Positions 8,147-17,221 of a DNA stretch of 50,025 bases are shown in pieces. The position numbers and the translations under genes were made by a program. Every line of letters begins with the position of its first letter. Within the stretch, counting starts at the first letter, position 1. Source of the stretch: Muribaculaceae bacterium Isolate-110 (HZI) (GTDB lineage Bacteria > Bacteroidota > Bacteroidia > Bacteroidales > Muribaculaceae). The DNA lies in NCBI GenBank assembly GCA_003762875.1, contig RIBL01000022.1:1-50025 (forward strand), read 5' to 3'. A model generated the notes under the pieces. That model saw only the letters and a program-made list of their open reading frames with translations, was not told the DNA's origin and did not search any database.

Positions 8147-8893
8147 ATGTCACTTTTCAATATATTTTCCAAAAAGGAACCCATACAGCTCCCTTTTGCC
8201 ACCGACATACACTGCCACATATTGCCAGGAGTCGATGACGGCTCGCCCGACGTGGAGACCTCAGTGTCGCTCGTGGAGCGCATGCAGGCATGGGGCATCA
8301 GACGCATCATAGCCAGCCCGCATGTCACCGAGGCGACTTTCGAGAACACTCCCGACATCCTTGACCCGGCTCTCGATGAACTCCAGACCGAACTGGCACG
8401 ACGCGGCAACGACATACCGGTGTCACGCTCGTCGGAAAATCGCATCGACGACTTCTTCCGCGAGATGCTCGGCAAGGGGATGATAGTCCCGCTGCCCAAC
8501 GATTATCTGCTGGTGGAGTGCTCGTTCATACAGGAGCCGTGGCAGATTGACCAGTTTCTCTACGATCTGAAGATTAAAGGCTTCCGCCCAATCATGGTCC
8601 ATCCCGAACGATATTTCTATTATCACGGACGCGACAATCACCGCTATGAGCAGCTTCATGACGCGGGCACACTGTTTCAGATCAATGTGCTCTCACTCGC
8701 CGGAGCCTACAGCAAGATTGAAAAGAAAGTGGCCGAAGAGCTTATAGAGCGCGGCTATGTCGATTTTCTCGGCACCGACCTCCACAACCACCGCCACGCC
8801 AACATCATCGACCGCTATCTCACCACCTCCGACGCGCGCCGCCACGCCCGCGCCCTGCAAGGCCGCATACTCAACGACCGCGCGTTTTTGTAA
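8147..8893 (+). CDS. PHP-domain protein tyrosine phosphatase (CpsB/YwqE type)
   Basis: A 248-residue metal-dependent phosphatase of the PHP superfamily. Relatives dephosphorylate bacterial tyrosine kinases that control capsule assembly. Metal ligands visible in order are DIHCH (H22, H24) with LPGVDDGS, SPHV (H59), E97, VHPER (H152) and GTDLHN (D211, H213). The stretch SSENRIDDF around E97 differs from the usual AAEYxxD pattern, but the glutamate is kept. The likely substrate is the tyrosine-rich tail of the Wzc kinase encoded at 42899-45340 (inference). It lies 53 bases after hemW and is followed by a strong hairpin, so it probably ends the operon. Confidence 0.85.
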   Translation: MSLFNIFSKKEPIQLPFATDIHCHILPGVDDGSPDVETSVSLVERMQAWGIRRIIASPHVTEATFENTPDILDPALDELQTELARRGNDIPVSRSSENRIDDFFREMLGKGMIVPLPNDYLLVECSFIQEPWQIDQFLYDLKIKGFRPIMVHPERYFYYHGRDNHRYEQLHDAGTLFQINVLSLAGAYSKIEKKVAEELIERGYVDFLGTDLHNHRHANIIDRYLTTSDARRHARALQGRILNDRAFL

Positions 8894-8910
8894 GAGCTAC
8901 ACTCCTGTCA

Positions 8911-8982
8911 GGGAGATACAAAAGGACAAAAGTCTCAAAAGAAACAGAAGTTTTTTTTAATCTGTTTCTTTTGAGACTTTTT
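8911..8982. terminator. Bidirectional hairpin terminator, dispersed repeat family 2 (copy 1)
   Basis: The left arm 8928-8948 and right arm 8961-8981 are perfect 21-base complements around an A/T-rich 12-base loop; both sides end in T or A runs. The preceding GGGAGATACAAAAGGAC is shared with 14765-14783. It separates the convergent phosphatase and DUF4465 genes. Confidence 0.75.
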
Positions 8983-9003
8983 TACAGTTATCAGACGCTC
9001 TGC

Positions 9004-9837
9004 TTATTTCCTCAACTGGAGGCCGTCAAGGCAGAAGTAGGCGGGAGTGCGCATGTGGCCCGAGGCGTCCTTGTCGGACGAGTCGAGATGAAACACCACT
9101 TTGTCGACCTCGCCAAGAGAGTAGAGGTCAAATCTGCGCCAATTGTTGAGAATGTAATCCCAGGCGGGATTTTCAACATTATGGCCCTTCTTGCATGCAA
9201 GGTCGACCGACACGGTGCCGACAGGCTGTCCGCCGCGGTAACCTGTTGCGGTAAGGGTCAGATAGTCGTTGTCGCCAAACTTATTGACACCGCCCGGCAC
9301 ATAGGTGTGCCATATGCCCATAGGTTTGCTCGGCACATTGATATTGGCCACCGGCTCGCCGTCCTTGCCCGAATAGGTGTCGCCATAATACATGGCCAGG
9401 AAATTCCAGGTAGTGTTGGCCACGAGTGTATACTCAATTACCGACGGCCGGTCGAGCGTGAAGTAAGCATCGTCACCTTTGGCATGTCCGACAAGATAAT
9501 TGCCTGTGGTGTTGGGGCGCGGAGTCCACACACTGTAACGCATGGAGTCGACCGACACCTCATCGCCTGCCGCGGCAAACTGGCGGTAGCTGCGGTTGCT
9601 GACACAGAATCCGCCGGCGAGCTGCGAGCCCGACTTGACAGCATTGAAATTGACTCCCGACACCGAAAATCCGCCGTCGGTTATCACATGGGTGAAACGG
9701 TCGGGCATCTGAATCTCATTGAACGTGATATTGTCAGGCTCGGGGATGATGACATCAAGGTCGTCGGAGCAGGCTGACGCCACCGCCACGAAAGCGGCCG
9801 CGAGATATGTTGAATATTTCTTAATCATAACTTGCAT
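9004..9837 (-). CDS. DUF4465 lipoprotein of a SusCD locus
   Basis: A 277-residue predicted surface lipoprotein: hydrophobic N-terminus then the lipobox VASAC (Cys23), followed by an acidic SDD stretch that in Bacteroidetes favours surface export. The pattern NITFNEIQMPDRFTH, GGFCVSNRSY, AMYYGDTYSGKDG and the ending AYFCLDGLQL fit the DUF4465 family, beta-sandwich proteins found beside susC/susD genes. It probably binds glycan at the cell surface (inference). It follows susD by 7 bases and is the last gene of the operon. The start could also be the fourth codon (MIKKYSTY). Confidence 0.8.
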   Translation of the reverse strand: MQVMIKKYSTYLAAAFVAVASACSDDLDVIIPEPDNITFNEIQMPDRFTHVITDGGFSVSGVNFNAVKSGSQLAGGFCVSNRSYRQFAAAGDEVSVDSMRYSVWTPRPNTTGNYLVGHAKGDDAYFTLDRPSVIEYTLVANTTWNFLAMYYGDTYSGKDGEPVANINVPSKPMGIWHTYVPGGVNKFGDNDYLTLTATGYRGGQPVGTVSVDLACKKGHNVENPAWDYILNNWRRFDLYSLGEVDKVVFHLDSSDKDASGHMRTPAYFCLDGLQLRK

Positions 9838-9844
9838 TGTTTTA

Positions 9845-11284
9845 TTATTCCAGACCGGGATTCTGATCTATCTTGTTAAGGTGGGCTATAATCTCAGCGT
9901 CGGGTATGGGCCAGCAATACTGGTTTTCGGAGAAATCGACTTCGGGCTTGAGTGTGCGTATCCATGGACGTCCGTCGTGTTCAAAACGCAGCGAGGCAAA
10001 CCACGGTGTCTCATTCTCCATGAGCAGCGTGACCACATATTCCCTGAATATCGCGTCCATCAGCTCCTGATGTGTCGCGATGCCTGTCACCGGCGCGAGC
10101 ACGGGGTTGGTATAGGCCTGACGCATCCTGTTGAGCTCGGCGAGCGCGCCGTCGATGTCGGCCGGATTGGTGCGTGCAAGCAGCTCGGCCTTCATGAGAT
10201 ACAACTCGGCAAAACGGAGATTGTAGGAGGTGTATTTGTCATTCATGCCCTCATAGCGGCCACGGTGATAAAGCTTGGTGAGGATATTGTCCTTGTGCTG
10301 GTCCTGCCACGTCTCGGGCGAGCGGGCCTCGCCTGTGATGTAGGGGTAACGCTCGTCGGCCTCGAGCCATTCCTGCACGATGTCGGTGAAGGTGGGGTTG
10401 AAGTAGAGACCGTAGGAGTAGATAAACTCGCTGTAGGAAAGATTGGACATATCGCCAATGTAGCGTGAGAAAAGCACTTCGCCCGAATCCCAGGCATCCT
10501 CGTAGAGCTTGGTTATGTCAGGTTCGATAGCCGCGCTGCCCGGACGCGAGAGCACTTCGTTGACGAGAGTCAGGGCCTCGGCATAGTCGCCGTCCCATCC
10601 GCGCACCATCAGGAGCTTGGCGTGCATGGCCTTGGCCAACTGACGCGACATGTACTTGCCTGAAGTGTAGTCGCCGAGATGCTCGCCTGCATAGCGCAGG
10701 TCGTCAATAATCAGGTCATAGCTCTGACCGACGGTGCTGCGGTCGATCATGAGGTTGGAAAGCTCGGCGGTCTTGTCGCGGTAAATGATGCCATAGGGCG
10801 ACTCGGCAGGGTCAAACCAGCGGGCGAAAAACCACAGCAGATGAAGATTGGCATAGCCGCGAAAGCAGCGGGCCTCGGCAAGCAGACGAGCCTTCTCCCC
10901 GGCCGACGGAAACTTATCGTCCGACAGGCGGGTGATACCTTCGATGGCGGCATTGGCGGCATTGACTGTGCTGTAAAGCCCCTTCCACATGTCGTCAAGA
11001 TTGCTGTTGGGCGACGACTGCTTGTAACCCATGTTGACCATCTCGGGTGAATAGTCCCAGATGCCGGCCATGCAGTGGGCGAAACCGTAGAAGTATCCTC
11101 CGAGTGATGAGCTCTTGGCATAGACGCCATAGATGCCGTTTACGCTATTTTGCGCGCTTTTATAATCCGTGACCGAGTTTTCGAGCGTGTAGGCGTTCTC
11201 GGGCAGCTCGGTGAGGAAGTCGTTGCAGGATGACGTGGCGAGCATGAGTCCCGCACACACCGTCAGTATATTACTCTTTTTCAT
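9845..11284 (-). CDS. SusD/RagB-family outer-membrane glycan-binding lipoprotein
   Basis: A 479-residue SusD homologue. It has a signal peptide with lipobox TSSC (Cys20) and then NDFLTELPENAY, the usual SusD beginning (CxDfLd..P). It has TPR-like helical repeats and C-terminal features such as NLRFAELYLMKAELLAR and the final LNKIDQNPGLE. SusD proteins cap the SusC transporter and capture oligosaccharide. It lies 15 bases after susC. Its ligand cannot be read from sequence and no glycoside hydrolase is in this operon. Confidence 0.93.
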   Translation of the reverse strand: MKKSNILTVCAGLMLATSSCNDFLTELPENAYTLENSVTDYKSAQNSVNGIYGVYAKSSSLGGYFYGFAHCMAGIWDYSPEMVNMGYKQSSPNSNLDDMWKGLYSTVNAANAAIEGITRLSDDKFPSAGEKARLLAEARCFRGYANLHLLWFFARWFDPAESPYGIIYRDKTAELSNLMIDRSTVGQSYDLIIDDLRYAGEHLGDYTSGKYMSRQLAKAMHAKLLMVRGWDGDYAEALTLVNEVLSRPGSAAIEPDITKLYEDAWDSGEVLFSRYIGDMSNLSYSEFIYSYGLYFNPTFTDIVQEWLEADERYPYITGEARSPETWQDQHKDNILTKLYHRGRYEGMNDKYTSYNLRFAELYLMKAELLARTNPADIDGALAELNRMRQAYTNPVLAPVTGIATHQELMDAIFREYVVTLLMENETPWFASLRFEHDGRPWIRTLKPEVDFSENQYCWPIPDAEIIAHLNKIDQNPGLE

Positions 11285-11299
11285 AACTGTTGCTTGTGT

Positions 11300-14200
11300 T
11301 TAATCGATTGTGAATTTCAGACCGAAGTTGTAAGTACAGGCAGGGGGATAAGAGCTGTAGTCATAACCCACGCCATAGAGGGCGGTAGGCGAGTTGAAGT
11401 TACCCTGCGGGTCCATGCCCGGATACTTGGTTATGGTAAAGAGATTGGTGGCCTGGAATGACGCCTCGATACCTTTGACAAGGAACTTGCGGAACCACTT
11501 CTGGGGCAACTTGTAGGAGACGTTGAGTGCGGTGAGACGCAGATAGGAGGCATCGTGAAGCCAGCGGTTGGAGAAGGTGCTGTTCTGACCCATGCCGTAG
11601 TGTGTCGACACGGGATATTTGCCGCTCTGGTTCATGGTCCAACTGTCGAGGATGAAGGTGGGAGCATTGTAGACGTTGACTCCGCCAAACTTCGAGGCCT
11701 CGGCCACCCAGTAACGTTTGCCTCCAAGACCATAGGAGAAGGTCATGTTGAACATAAGACCTTTCCATATGAGTGTGGAGCCAAATCCGCCGAAGACGTC
11801 GGGATTACAGTTGCCGAGATATGTGCGGTCGTCGGCCGTAATCTTGCTGTCGCCGTCGAGGTCCACGAGATAGACGTCACCGGCACCTTCGGTCCAGGAG
11901 GTCACGCGATAGTTCATAGGCAGACCTGTGGTGGGATTGATGGGCATTGTGGCCAGGGCTTCCTCATAGTTCTGATAGAGACGGCCGGCATCGATGTAGC
12001 CATAGAATGTGCCGAGCTCGCTGCCTTCGGTGAGCTTGAAGTTTTCATATGCTCCGCCGCCGAGGAAGGCAGTGATGCCGTTGAGTTTTTCGAGGCGGCC
12101 CTTGTTGTGGGCGGCATTGAAATTGACCTCCCACGAGAGATTGCGGTTGCGGAGTATCGACACTGTGATGTCAAACTCCAGACCGGTATTGCTGATGGCT
12201 CCGACATTCTGGTTGGTGGAGTTGAACGATGACGATGTGGGCACCGGACGCGAGGTGATAAGATTGTCGACATATTTACGATACCAACCTATGGAGCCGC
12301 GCACGCGGTCGTCCCAGAATCCGTAGTCGACACCGACGTCGGTCTGCGACTGCGACTCCCACTGGAGCGTATTGTTTCCGAGCGAGGTGGGATAAGATCC
12401 AGGCTCGCCGTTGTAATTATTGGAACCGATGCCGCTTATGAAGTCATAGTAACCGAGATTTTGCGAGCCTGTACGGCCATAAGAGGCACGCAACTTGAGA
12501 TAGGTGAGCGTCGGGGCGAGTCCTTTGAGAAACTCTTCGTTTGACATAATCCAGCCGACGGCGCCCGAGGGGAAATAGCCCCAGCGTTTGTCCTTGCCGA
12601 ATTTTGACGAACCGTCGGCACGGAACGTACCCGTGAGCAGGTAGCGGTCGTTGAACTTGTATTGCACGCGGGCAAAAGCCGAGACGAGCGACGAGTTGTA
12701 TTTGCTGCTGCCGATGGAGTTTTTGATAGCCGCGCTGCCGAGGTTGGTCAGCACATCGTCGTCGGGGAAGTTGGAGCCTGAGGCTGAGAACGACTTGGCC
12801 GACTGACGCTCCATCGAGTTACCTATCATGGCCTGCACGTCGTGAAGCCCCATGGTCTTATAGAAGGTGAGCAGGTTGTCCCACACTATGACATAGTTCT
12901 GCGAGTTGGAACGCGAGCCCGAGTTGGTGTCATCGCTGTAATAACGGCGGTTGAAACGATCGTAGTCCGAGTTGGAATAAGTGGCGTTGAGCGTGGTGCG
13001 GAATTTCAGCCAGGGCATAATGTTGTATTCAAGAAACGATATGCCGGTAAAGTTCTTCGAGTCGCTGTGATTCTTGTCCTGAAGCTCGACGAGAGGATTT
13101 TTGGTGTAGAAGTCGATGGTGTTGATTTCGCCGTCCTCGTTATACATAGGATAGTCGGGACGCATGCCGATGAGCTTGTCGATCATGTTGTCCTTATTGT
13201 CGGCACGTCGGGTCGAGGCGTCCATATTGAGGCCAAACTTGAGTTTTTCGCTCACCAAGGTCTCGAAGTTGAATCTCATGCCGAAATACTTTGAGCGACT
13301 GCCCTTCACGATGCCGTCCTGGTCCTTGAAATTGACCGAGGCATAATATGACGTGGTCTTGGAGCCGCCGCGCAACGACACATTGTAGTCCTGTGCGAGC
13401 GCGCTCTGGGTCATCGCGTCCCAATAATTGTCATGTCCGTCATAATAGGCATTGGGCAGCCACATGTCGGCGATGTCCGACATATCCCACTGGCTGGTGG
13501 TGATAAGATTGAACTTGCTCTCGTCCATATACTTCTTGTTGAAGTAGCTGAGACCACCGTTGCGGAATGCCTCGAGCAGATTGGCCTGCTTGGAAAATGC
13601 CTTATACTGATCGGCATCCATGGTCTTGAAGTCGTTGGAGTTGATGCTCTGCCAGCCCAGGCGGGTGCTGAACTCGATGGTCGGCTTCATGCCCTCGCTG
13701 CCGCTCTTGGTGGTGACTATCACCACACCGTTGGCCGCACGCGAGCCGTAGATGGCTGTGGCCGAGGCGTCCTTGAGAATATCGATGGAGCTTACATCGT
13801 TGAGATTGAGATTGTAAAGCGTATTGGATACGTCGCCCGAGACTCCACTCGAATATTGGGGCACTCCGTCGATTACCCACAGGGGCTGACCGTCGCCCGA
13901 GAGCGATGACTGGCCGCGTATCACTACCGAGATGGGCGATGTGGGCGACGCGCTCGAAATCATTACATTCACACCGGCGGCCTTGCCCTGAAGCATACTA
14001 GCCACATTGGATGTCATGGGAGAATGCTCTACGTCACGGGCCGTCAGACGCGACACCGAGCCAGTGAGGTCGCGCACCTTGGAGGTGCCGTAGCCTATCA
14101 CCACCACTTCGTCGAGGTCGCTCGAGTTGTATGACAATTCTATGTTAAGCGGCTTGTCGCCTCGGACGGAGATGGTCTGGCTGACCATTCCGACAAAACT

Positions 14201-14520
14201 AACCTCTATCTGAGGATTGGCAAGATCGGCAGGTATCACCAGCGAAAAGAGACCGTTGAGATCGGTGACTGTACCGATTTTTGTCCCCTTCAGAGCGATT
14301 GACGCACCCGGCAACGGATCACCGGACTCATCGGAAACGAAGCCTGTGACTGTATGTCCCTTCGCAGGAGCCGGCGCGACCGATGCGCTCGGCATACTTG
14401 ACTCTGCATCAACCGCATTAGCACTTAATGTCTGCGGGAATGAGGCAATCAGACTAACGGATATAAGTGATAGTCCAAAAATACCCCCCCCGATTTGTTA
14501 AATGTTGTTAAATAAAACAT
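11300..14520 (-). CDS. SusC/RagA-family TonB-dependent transporter, N-terminus out of frame at a poly-G tract
   Basis: The body (11300-14395, 1031 residues) shows a carboxypeptidase-regulatory-like domain (GFVSDESGDPLPGASI), then VVVIGYGTSKVRDLTGSV, a plug (NVASMLQGKAAGVNV, IDILKDASATAIYGS, NGVVIVTTKSG) and a 22-strand barrel ending YNFGLKFTID. The only nearby ATG with a promoter is at 14518-14520; it encodes MFYLTTFNKSGG and then runs out of frame. The body frame upstream of 14395 still encodes a perfect signal peptide (GIFGLSLISVSLIASFPQ, TLSANA) but meets a TAA at 14498-14500 without any start codon. Adding one G to the G8 tract (14484-14491) fuses the two into a 1073-residue protein with a normal signal peptide. 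The gene is therefore off in this sequence, or the tract was miscounted. Confidence 0.85.
14484..14491 (-). repeat. Homopolymeric G8 tract (C8 on plus strand) inside the SusC signal-peptide region
   Basis: Eight G residues on the coding strand sit between codons AAC AAA TC and the signal-peptide codons. Nine (or six) Gs would restore the frame. Such tracts expand and contract by slipped-strand mispairing. Confidence 0.8.
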
Positions 14521-14573
14521 AACTGGTTGAGGTTTAGATTTATAGATTAATAAAATAAGAGTTACTACGCCAA

Positions 14574-14605
14574 CAAAGTTATAAACAATTTTTATAATTT
14601 TACAA
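14574..14605 (-). promoter_or_regulatory. Promoter of the susC-susD-DUF4465 operon
   Basis: Minus-strand TAACTTTG (14574-14581) with TTG at 14603-14605. The predicted transcript starts near 14567, about 47 bases before the ATG at 14520, which supports that ATG as the true susC start. No regulator gene is adjacent. Confidence 0.6.
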
Positions 14606-14764
14606 TATTATGTGAATTTAAATAAATTTTTCTAAAAATAAAGATTTTATAGGAATAACCGACATGGAAACCAGAATCAATGGTGGTAAACGACACAAAT
14701 GGGCGATTTTGTAGAAAAAACGGCTATGTGCGCAGATATTGCCATACATTCCATCCTCCCTACA

Positions 14765-14824
14765 GGGAGATACAAAAGGGACAAAAGTCTCAAAAAAACT
14801 TCTGTTTTTTTGAGACTTTTGTCC
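14765..14824. terminator. Long hairpin terminator, repeat family 2 (copy 2)
   Basis: Arms 14779-14799 and 14804-14824 form a perfect 21-bp stem with a four-base TTCT loop. The lead-in GGGAGATACAAAAGG matches copy 1 at 8911. On the minus strand it lies downstream of the PurF-like gene (stop at 14843). Confidence 0.75.
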
Positions 14825-14842
14825 TTTCGTATTCCTCAGATC

Positions 14843-16279
14843 CTACTCGTGGTCGAGGCGGTAGGCTTCGTCGGGCTGCATGCCTGTACCGTCAAAGCAG
14901 TGGGTGCAGATGGATTCCTTGGGCAGACCGATACTGTCGACGAGGGTCTCTATCTTGCTGAACTGTAGGGTCGACAGTTCCAGACGACGGGCTATCTCGG
15001 CCACCATGCGCTTGTATTCCGGGGTGTCGGTCGTGGCATAGGCCTCGAGATTTTTGTCGGGGTCGCCCTCGAAATCTTTGATTATCTGGCGTGTGATAAG
15101 CTCCATGTCGCTCTTTGAAGAGGTGAAGCCGATGAAGGGGCAGCCATAGACAAGCGGCGGACAAGAGATGCGTGCATGCACCTCGCGCGCTCCGCATTCA
15201 TAGAATGTGCGCACATTGTCGCGGAGCTGTGTGCCGCGCACGATGGAGTCGTCGCAAAACACTACACTCTTGTCTTTGAGTATGGCGGGATTGGGTATGA
15301 GTTTCATCTTGGCCACGAGCGAGCGGCGCGACTGGTTGCCCGGCGTGAAGCTACGGGGCCAGGTGGGGGTGTATTTGAGCACGGCGCGTTGATAGGGGAT
15401 GCCGCGGCCTTCGGCATAACCGAGGGCGTGTCCTACGCCCGAGTCGGGGATACCGCACACGCAGTCGGCCTCCGTTGGGTCTTCGTGTCCCATCTGCCGG
15501 CCGGCTTCCTCGCGGACAGCCTCGACGTTGATGCCTTCGTAGTCACTGCCGGGAAATCCGTAGTAGACCCATATGAATGAGCATATCTGACAACGTGTGG
15601 CGGCTTTCTGAAGCACTTCGACACCATCGGCCCTGAGGCGTACTATCTCGCCGGGGCCCACGTCGCGCATACGTTTGTAGTCAAGGTTGGGGAAAGCAGA
15701 GGTCTCGCTGGCAGCGGCATAGGCTCCCTCTTTCTCGCCGAGCACTATCGGGGTGCGGCCCAGATAGTCGCGCGCGGCTATGATGCCGTCTTCGGTGAGT
15801 ATCAGCATCGAGCATGAACCCTTGACCTTGCGGAAGACGAGATTGATGCCGTCGACAAAGGTCTTGCCCATATTGATGAGCAGGGCCACTACTTCGGTCT
15901 GGTTGATATTGTTGGCCGACAGCTCGCTCAGATGCATCTTCTGCTCGAGCAACTCGACGGCAATCTCGCGCAGATTGTTGATTTTGGCCACTGTCACCAC
16001 GGCATATCTGCCCAGATGAGAGTTGACAATGATGGGCTGAGGGTCGGTGTCACTGATTACTCCGAGGCCCTGGTTGCCGGCAAAGCGGTCGAGCTCGTCC
16101 TCAAATTTTGAGCGGAAATAATCGCGTTCGAGACTGTGGATGGTGCGGTTGAATCCCTTCTCGGGGTCGAAGGTCACCATACCGGCACGTTTGGTACCGA
16201 GATGAGAATGATAGTCAGTGCCGTAAAACAGGTCGTTGACACATGGCTGGCGTGAAATCGCGCCGAAGAAGCCTCCCAT
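14843..16279 (-). CDS. PurF-like amidophosphoribosyltransferase homologue lacking the catalytic cysteine
   Basis: A 478-residue homologue of glutamine PRPP amidotransferase (first step of purine synthesis). The phosphoribosyltransferase half is intact: PRPP loop VVFCDDSIVRGTQ (339-351) and GIPDSGVGHALGYAEG. Cysteines matching the iron-sulfur ligands of the Bacillus-type enzyme are present (C233, C373 or C380, C458 and C461). The glutaminase half starts MGGFFG instead of the obligatory MCG, so the N-terminal nucleophile is Gly, and the usual HNGN-type glutamine-site motif is replaced (VAKINN near 97-102). It therefore probably cannot hydrolyse glutamine. It may use ammonia or have a regulatory or other PRPP-dependent role. 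The start is supported by a promoter 44 bases upstream. Confidence is high for the family, low for the reaction. Confidence 0.85.
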   Translation of the reverse strand: MGGFFGAISRQPCVNDLFYGTDYHSHLGTKRAGMVTFDPEKGFNRTIHSLERDYFRSKFEDELDRFAGNQGLGVISDTDPQPIIVNSHLGRYAVVTVAKINNLREIAVELLEQKMHLSELSANNINQTEVVALLINMGKTFVDGINLVFRKVKGSCSMLILTEDGIIAARDYLGRTPIVLGEKEGAYAAASETSAFPNLDYKRMRDVGPGEIVRLRADGVEVLQKAATRCQICSFIWVYYGFPGSDYEGINVEAVREEAGRQMGHEDPTEADCVCGIPDSGVGHALGYAEGRGIPYQRAVLKYTPTWPRSFTPGNQSRRSLVAKMKLIPNPAILKDKSVVFCDDSIVRGTQLRDNVRTFYECGAREVHARISCPPLVYGCPFIGFTSSKSDMELITRQIIKDFEGDPDKNLEAYATTDTPEYKRMVAEIARRLELSTLQFSKIETLVDSIGLPKESICTHCFDGTGMQPDEAYRLDHE

Positions 16280-16322
16280 AAGTGCTGTTTAATGATTGGA
16301 TGTTACAAATGTTTCGCGGGTG

Positions 16323-16353
16323 CAAAGTTAAGAAAAAAAGCACATGTGTCAAA
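16323..16353 (-). promoter_or_regulatory. Promoter of the PurF-like gene
   Basis: Minus-strand TAACTTTG (16323-16330) with TTTG at 16350-16353, 19 bases apart, a near-ideal match. Leader of about 38 bases. Confidence 0.65.
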
Positions 16354-16386
16354 ACACAAAAATGAGGTCATGCCGAATTTCCGGCC

Positions 16387-16486
16387 AAGAGGTTGTTTAA
16401 TAACAAATGTGAAGCCGGAGCGGGTGTATTTTGGACCAGACCAAGATTTCTGTTTATTTTGAGACTTTTAATCCTTGTGTATCATC
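16387..16486. repeat. Second GAGGTTGTTT repeat copy joined to a half copy of repeat family 2
   Basis: 16387-16418 repeats the element at 2245-2277. Right after it, 16446-16484 read in reverse gives GATACACAAGG, AAAAGTCTCAAAA and AAACAGAA, a single arm of the hairpin family at 8911 and 14765. The two repeat types lie side by side in otherwise non-coding DNA. Confidence 0.5.
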
Positions 16487-16507
16487 TTTTTGTTTTTCGG
16501 AGGGATA

Positions 16508-16553
16508 AAAAAATAACCATCCGGCCCGTTGTGTGGGTCGGATGGTTATTTTT
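16508..16553. terminator. Intrinsic terminator after the rpmB-rpmG-DUF4295 operon
   Basis: Arms 16508-16526 and 16535-16553 pair through ATAACCATCCGGCCC/GGGTCGGATGGTTAT with one wobble, flanked by A and T runs on both sides. It lies about 50 bases after the DUF4295 stop. Confidence 0.8.
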
Positions 16554-16605
16554 ATAACTTTTGCGCGGTTACGCCGCGGGGCGTGGCGCGATGTTATAGC
16601 CTGAT

Positions 16606-16755
16606 TTATTTGAGAAGATCTTTTACAGCATCATTGGGAACCATTTGTTCCTGGAAAGTATATGCACCGGTCTTCGCCGACTTAACGACCTTGATGACCT
16701 TGCTGTAGGTGCGGCCTTCTCCCTTCTGGAGAGATGCAACGGTTTTCTTTGCCAT
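16606..16755 (-). CDS. DUF4295 family small protein, ribosomal-operon associated
   Basis: A 49-residue basic protein (MAKKTVASLQKGEGRTYSKV and onward, ending VPNDAVKDLLK). Bacteroidetes genomes encode this DUF4295 family right after rpmG, and its size and charge suggest a ribosome-associated protein, though the function is not established. It begins 12 bases after the rpmG stop. In many relatives ftsY follows; here the terminator comes instead. The gene is short but its position, start and family-like sequence make it convincing. Confidence 0.9.
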   Translation of the reverse strand: MAKKTVASLQKGEGRTYSKVIKVVKSAKTGAYTFQEQMVPNDAVKDLLK

Positions 16756-16767
16756 GAGTCAGTGAGA

Positions 16768-16956
16768 TTATTTAATTTCTTTGTGTATGGTGACCTTCTT
16801 GAGAATGGGGTTGTATTTCTTCAACTCCAGACGCTCGGTAGTGTTTTTGCGGTTTTTGGTAGTGATATAGCGTGATGTGCCGGGCATACCGCTTGCCTTG
16901 TGCTCAGTGCATTCGAGGATGACCTGAACGCGATTTCCTTTAGCTTTCTTTGCCAT
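16768..16956 (-). CDS. rpmG: 50S ribosomal protein L33
   Basis: A 62-residue large-subunit protein with the L33 pattern: [38 protein letters not shown] and the ending [15 protein letters not shown]. Only one of the cysteines of the zinc-binding form remains (C15), so this is the zinc-free (C-minus) type. It lies 4 bases after rpmB, in a three-gene operon. Confidence 0.96.
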   Translation of the reverse strand: MAKKAKGNRVQVILECTEHKASGMPGTSRYITTKNRKNTTERLELKKYNPILKKVTIHKEIK

Positions 16957-16960
16957 CTTC

Positions 16961-17221
16961 TTAAATAATGTCTAAGTATTTGATTTCGTTGATGTAACCC
17001 TTGGTTGCAGCTTCTTTGATAGCTGCGTCGAGGCCTTTTTTGTTGATGGTGCGGAGGCCTGCGGCGGAGATGGTAAGTGTGATCCAAGCTTGCTCCTCAA
17101 CCCAGAAGAATTTCTTGTTGAAGAGATTTACGTCAAACTTACGCTTGGTGCGACGCTTCGAGTGCGACACATTGTTGCCCACCATTGCTTTCTTGCCGGT
17201 AATCTGACAAATTTTTGACAT
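16961..17221 (-). CDS. rpmB: 50S ribosomal protein L28
   Basis: An 86-residue large-subunit protein. [20 protein letters not shown] and [13 protein letters not shown] are typical of L28, followed by the [13 protein letters not shown] motif. Only one cysteine remains, so it is the zinc-free form. First gene of the rpmB-rpmG-DUF4295 operon, with a good promoter 133 bases upstream. Confidence 0.97.
   Translation of the reverse strand: MSKICQITGKKAMVGNNVSHSKRRTKRKFDVNLFNKKFFWVEEQAWITLTISAAGLRTINKKGLDAAIKEAATKGYINEIKYLDII

Noticed and set aside
14699-14968. An 89-codon plus-strand frame across the hairpin at 14765
   Set aside because: It consists of the terminator repeat followed by antisense of the PurF-like gene end; no coding signal.
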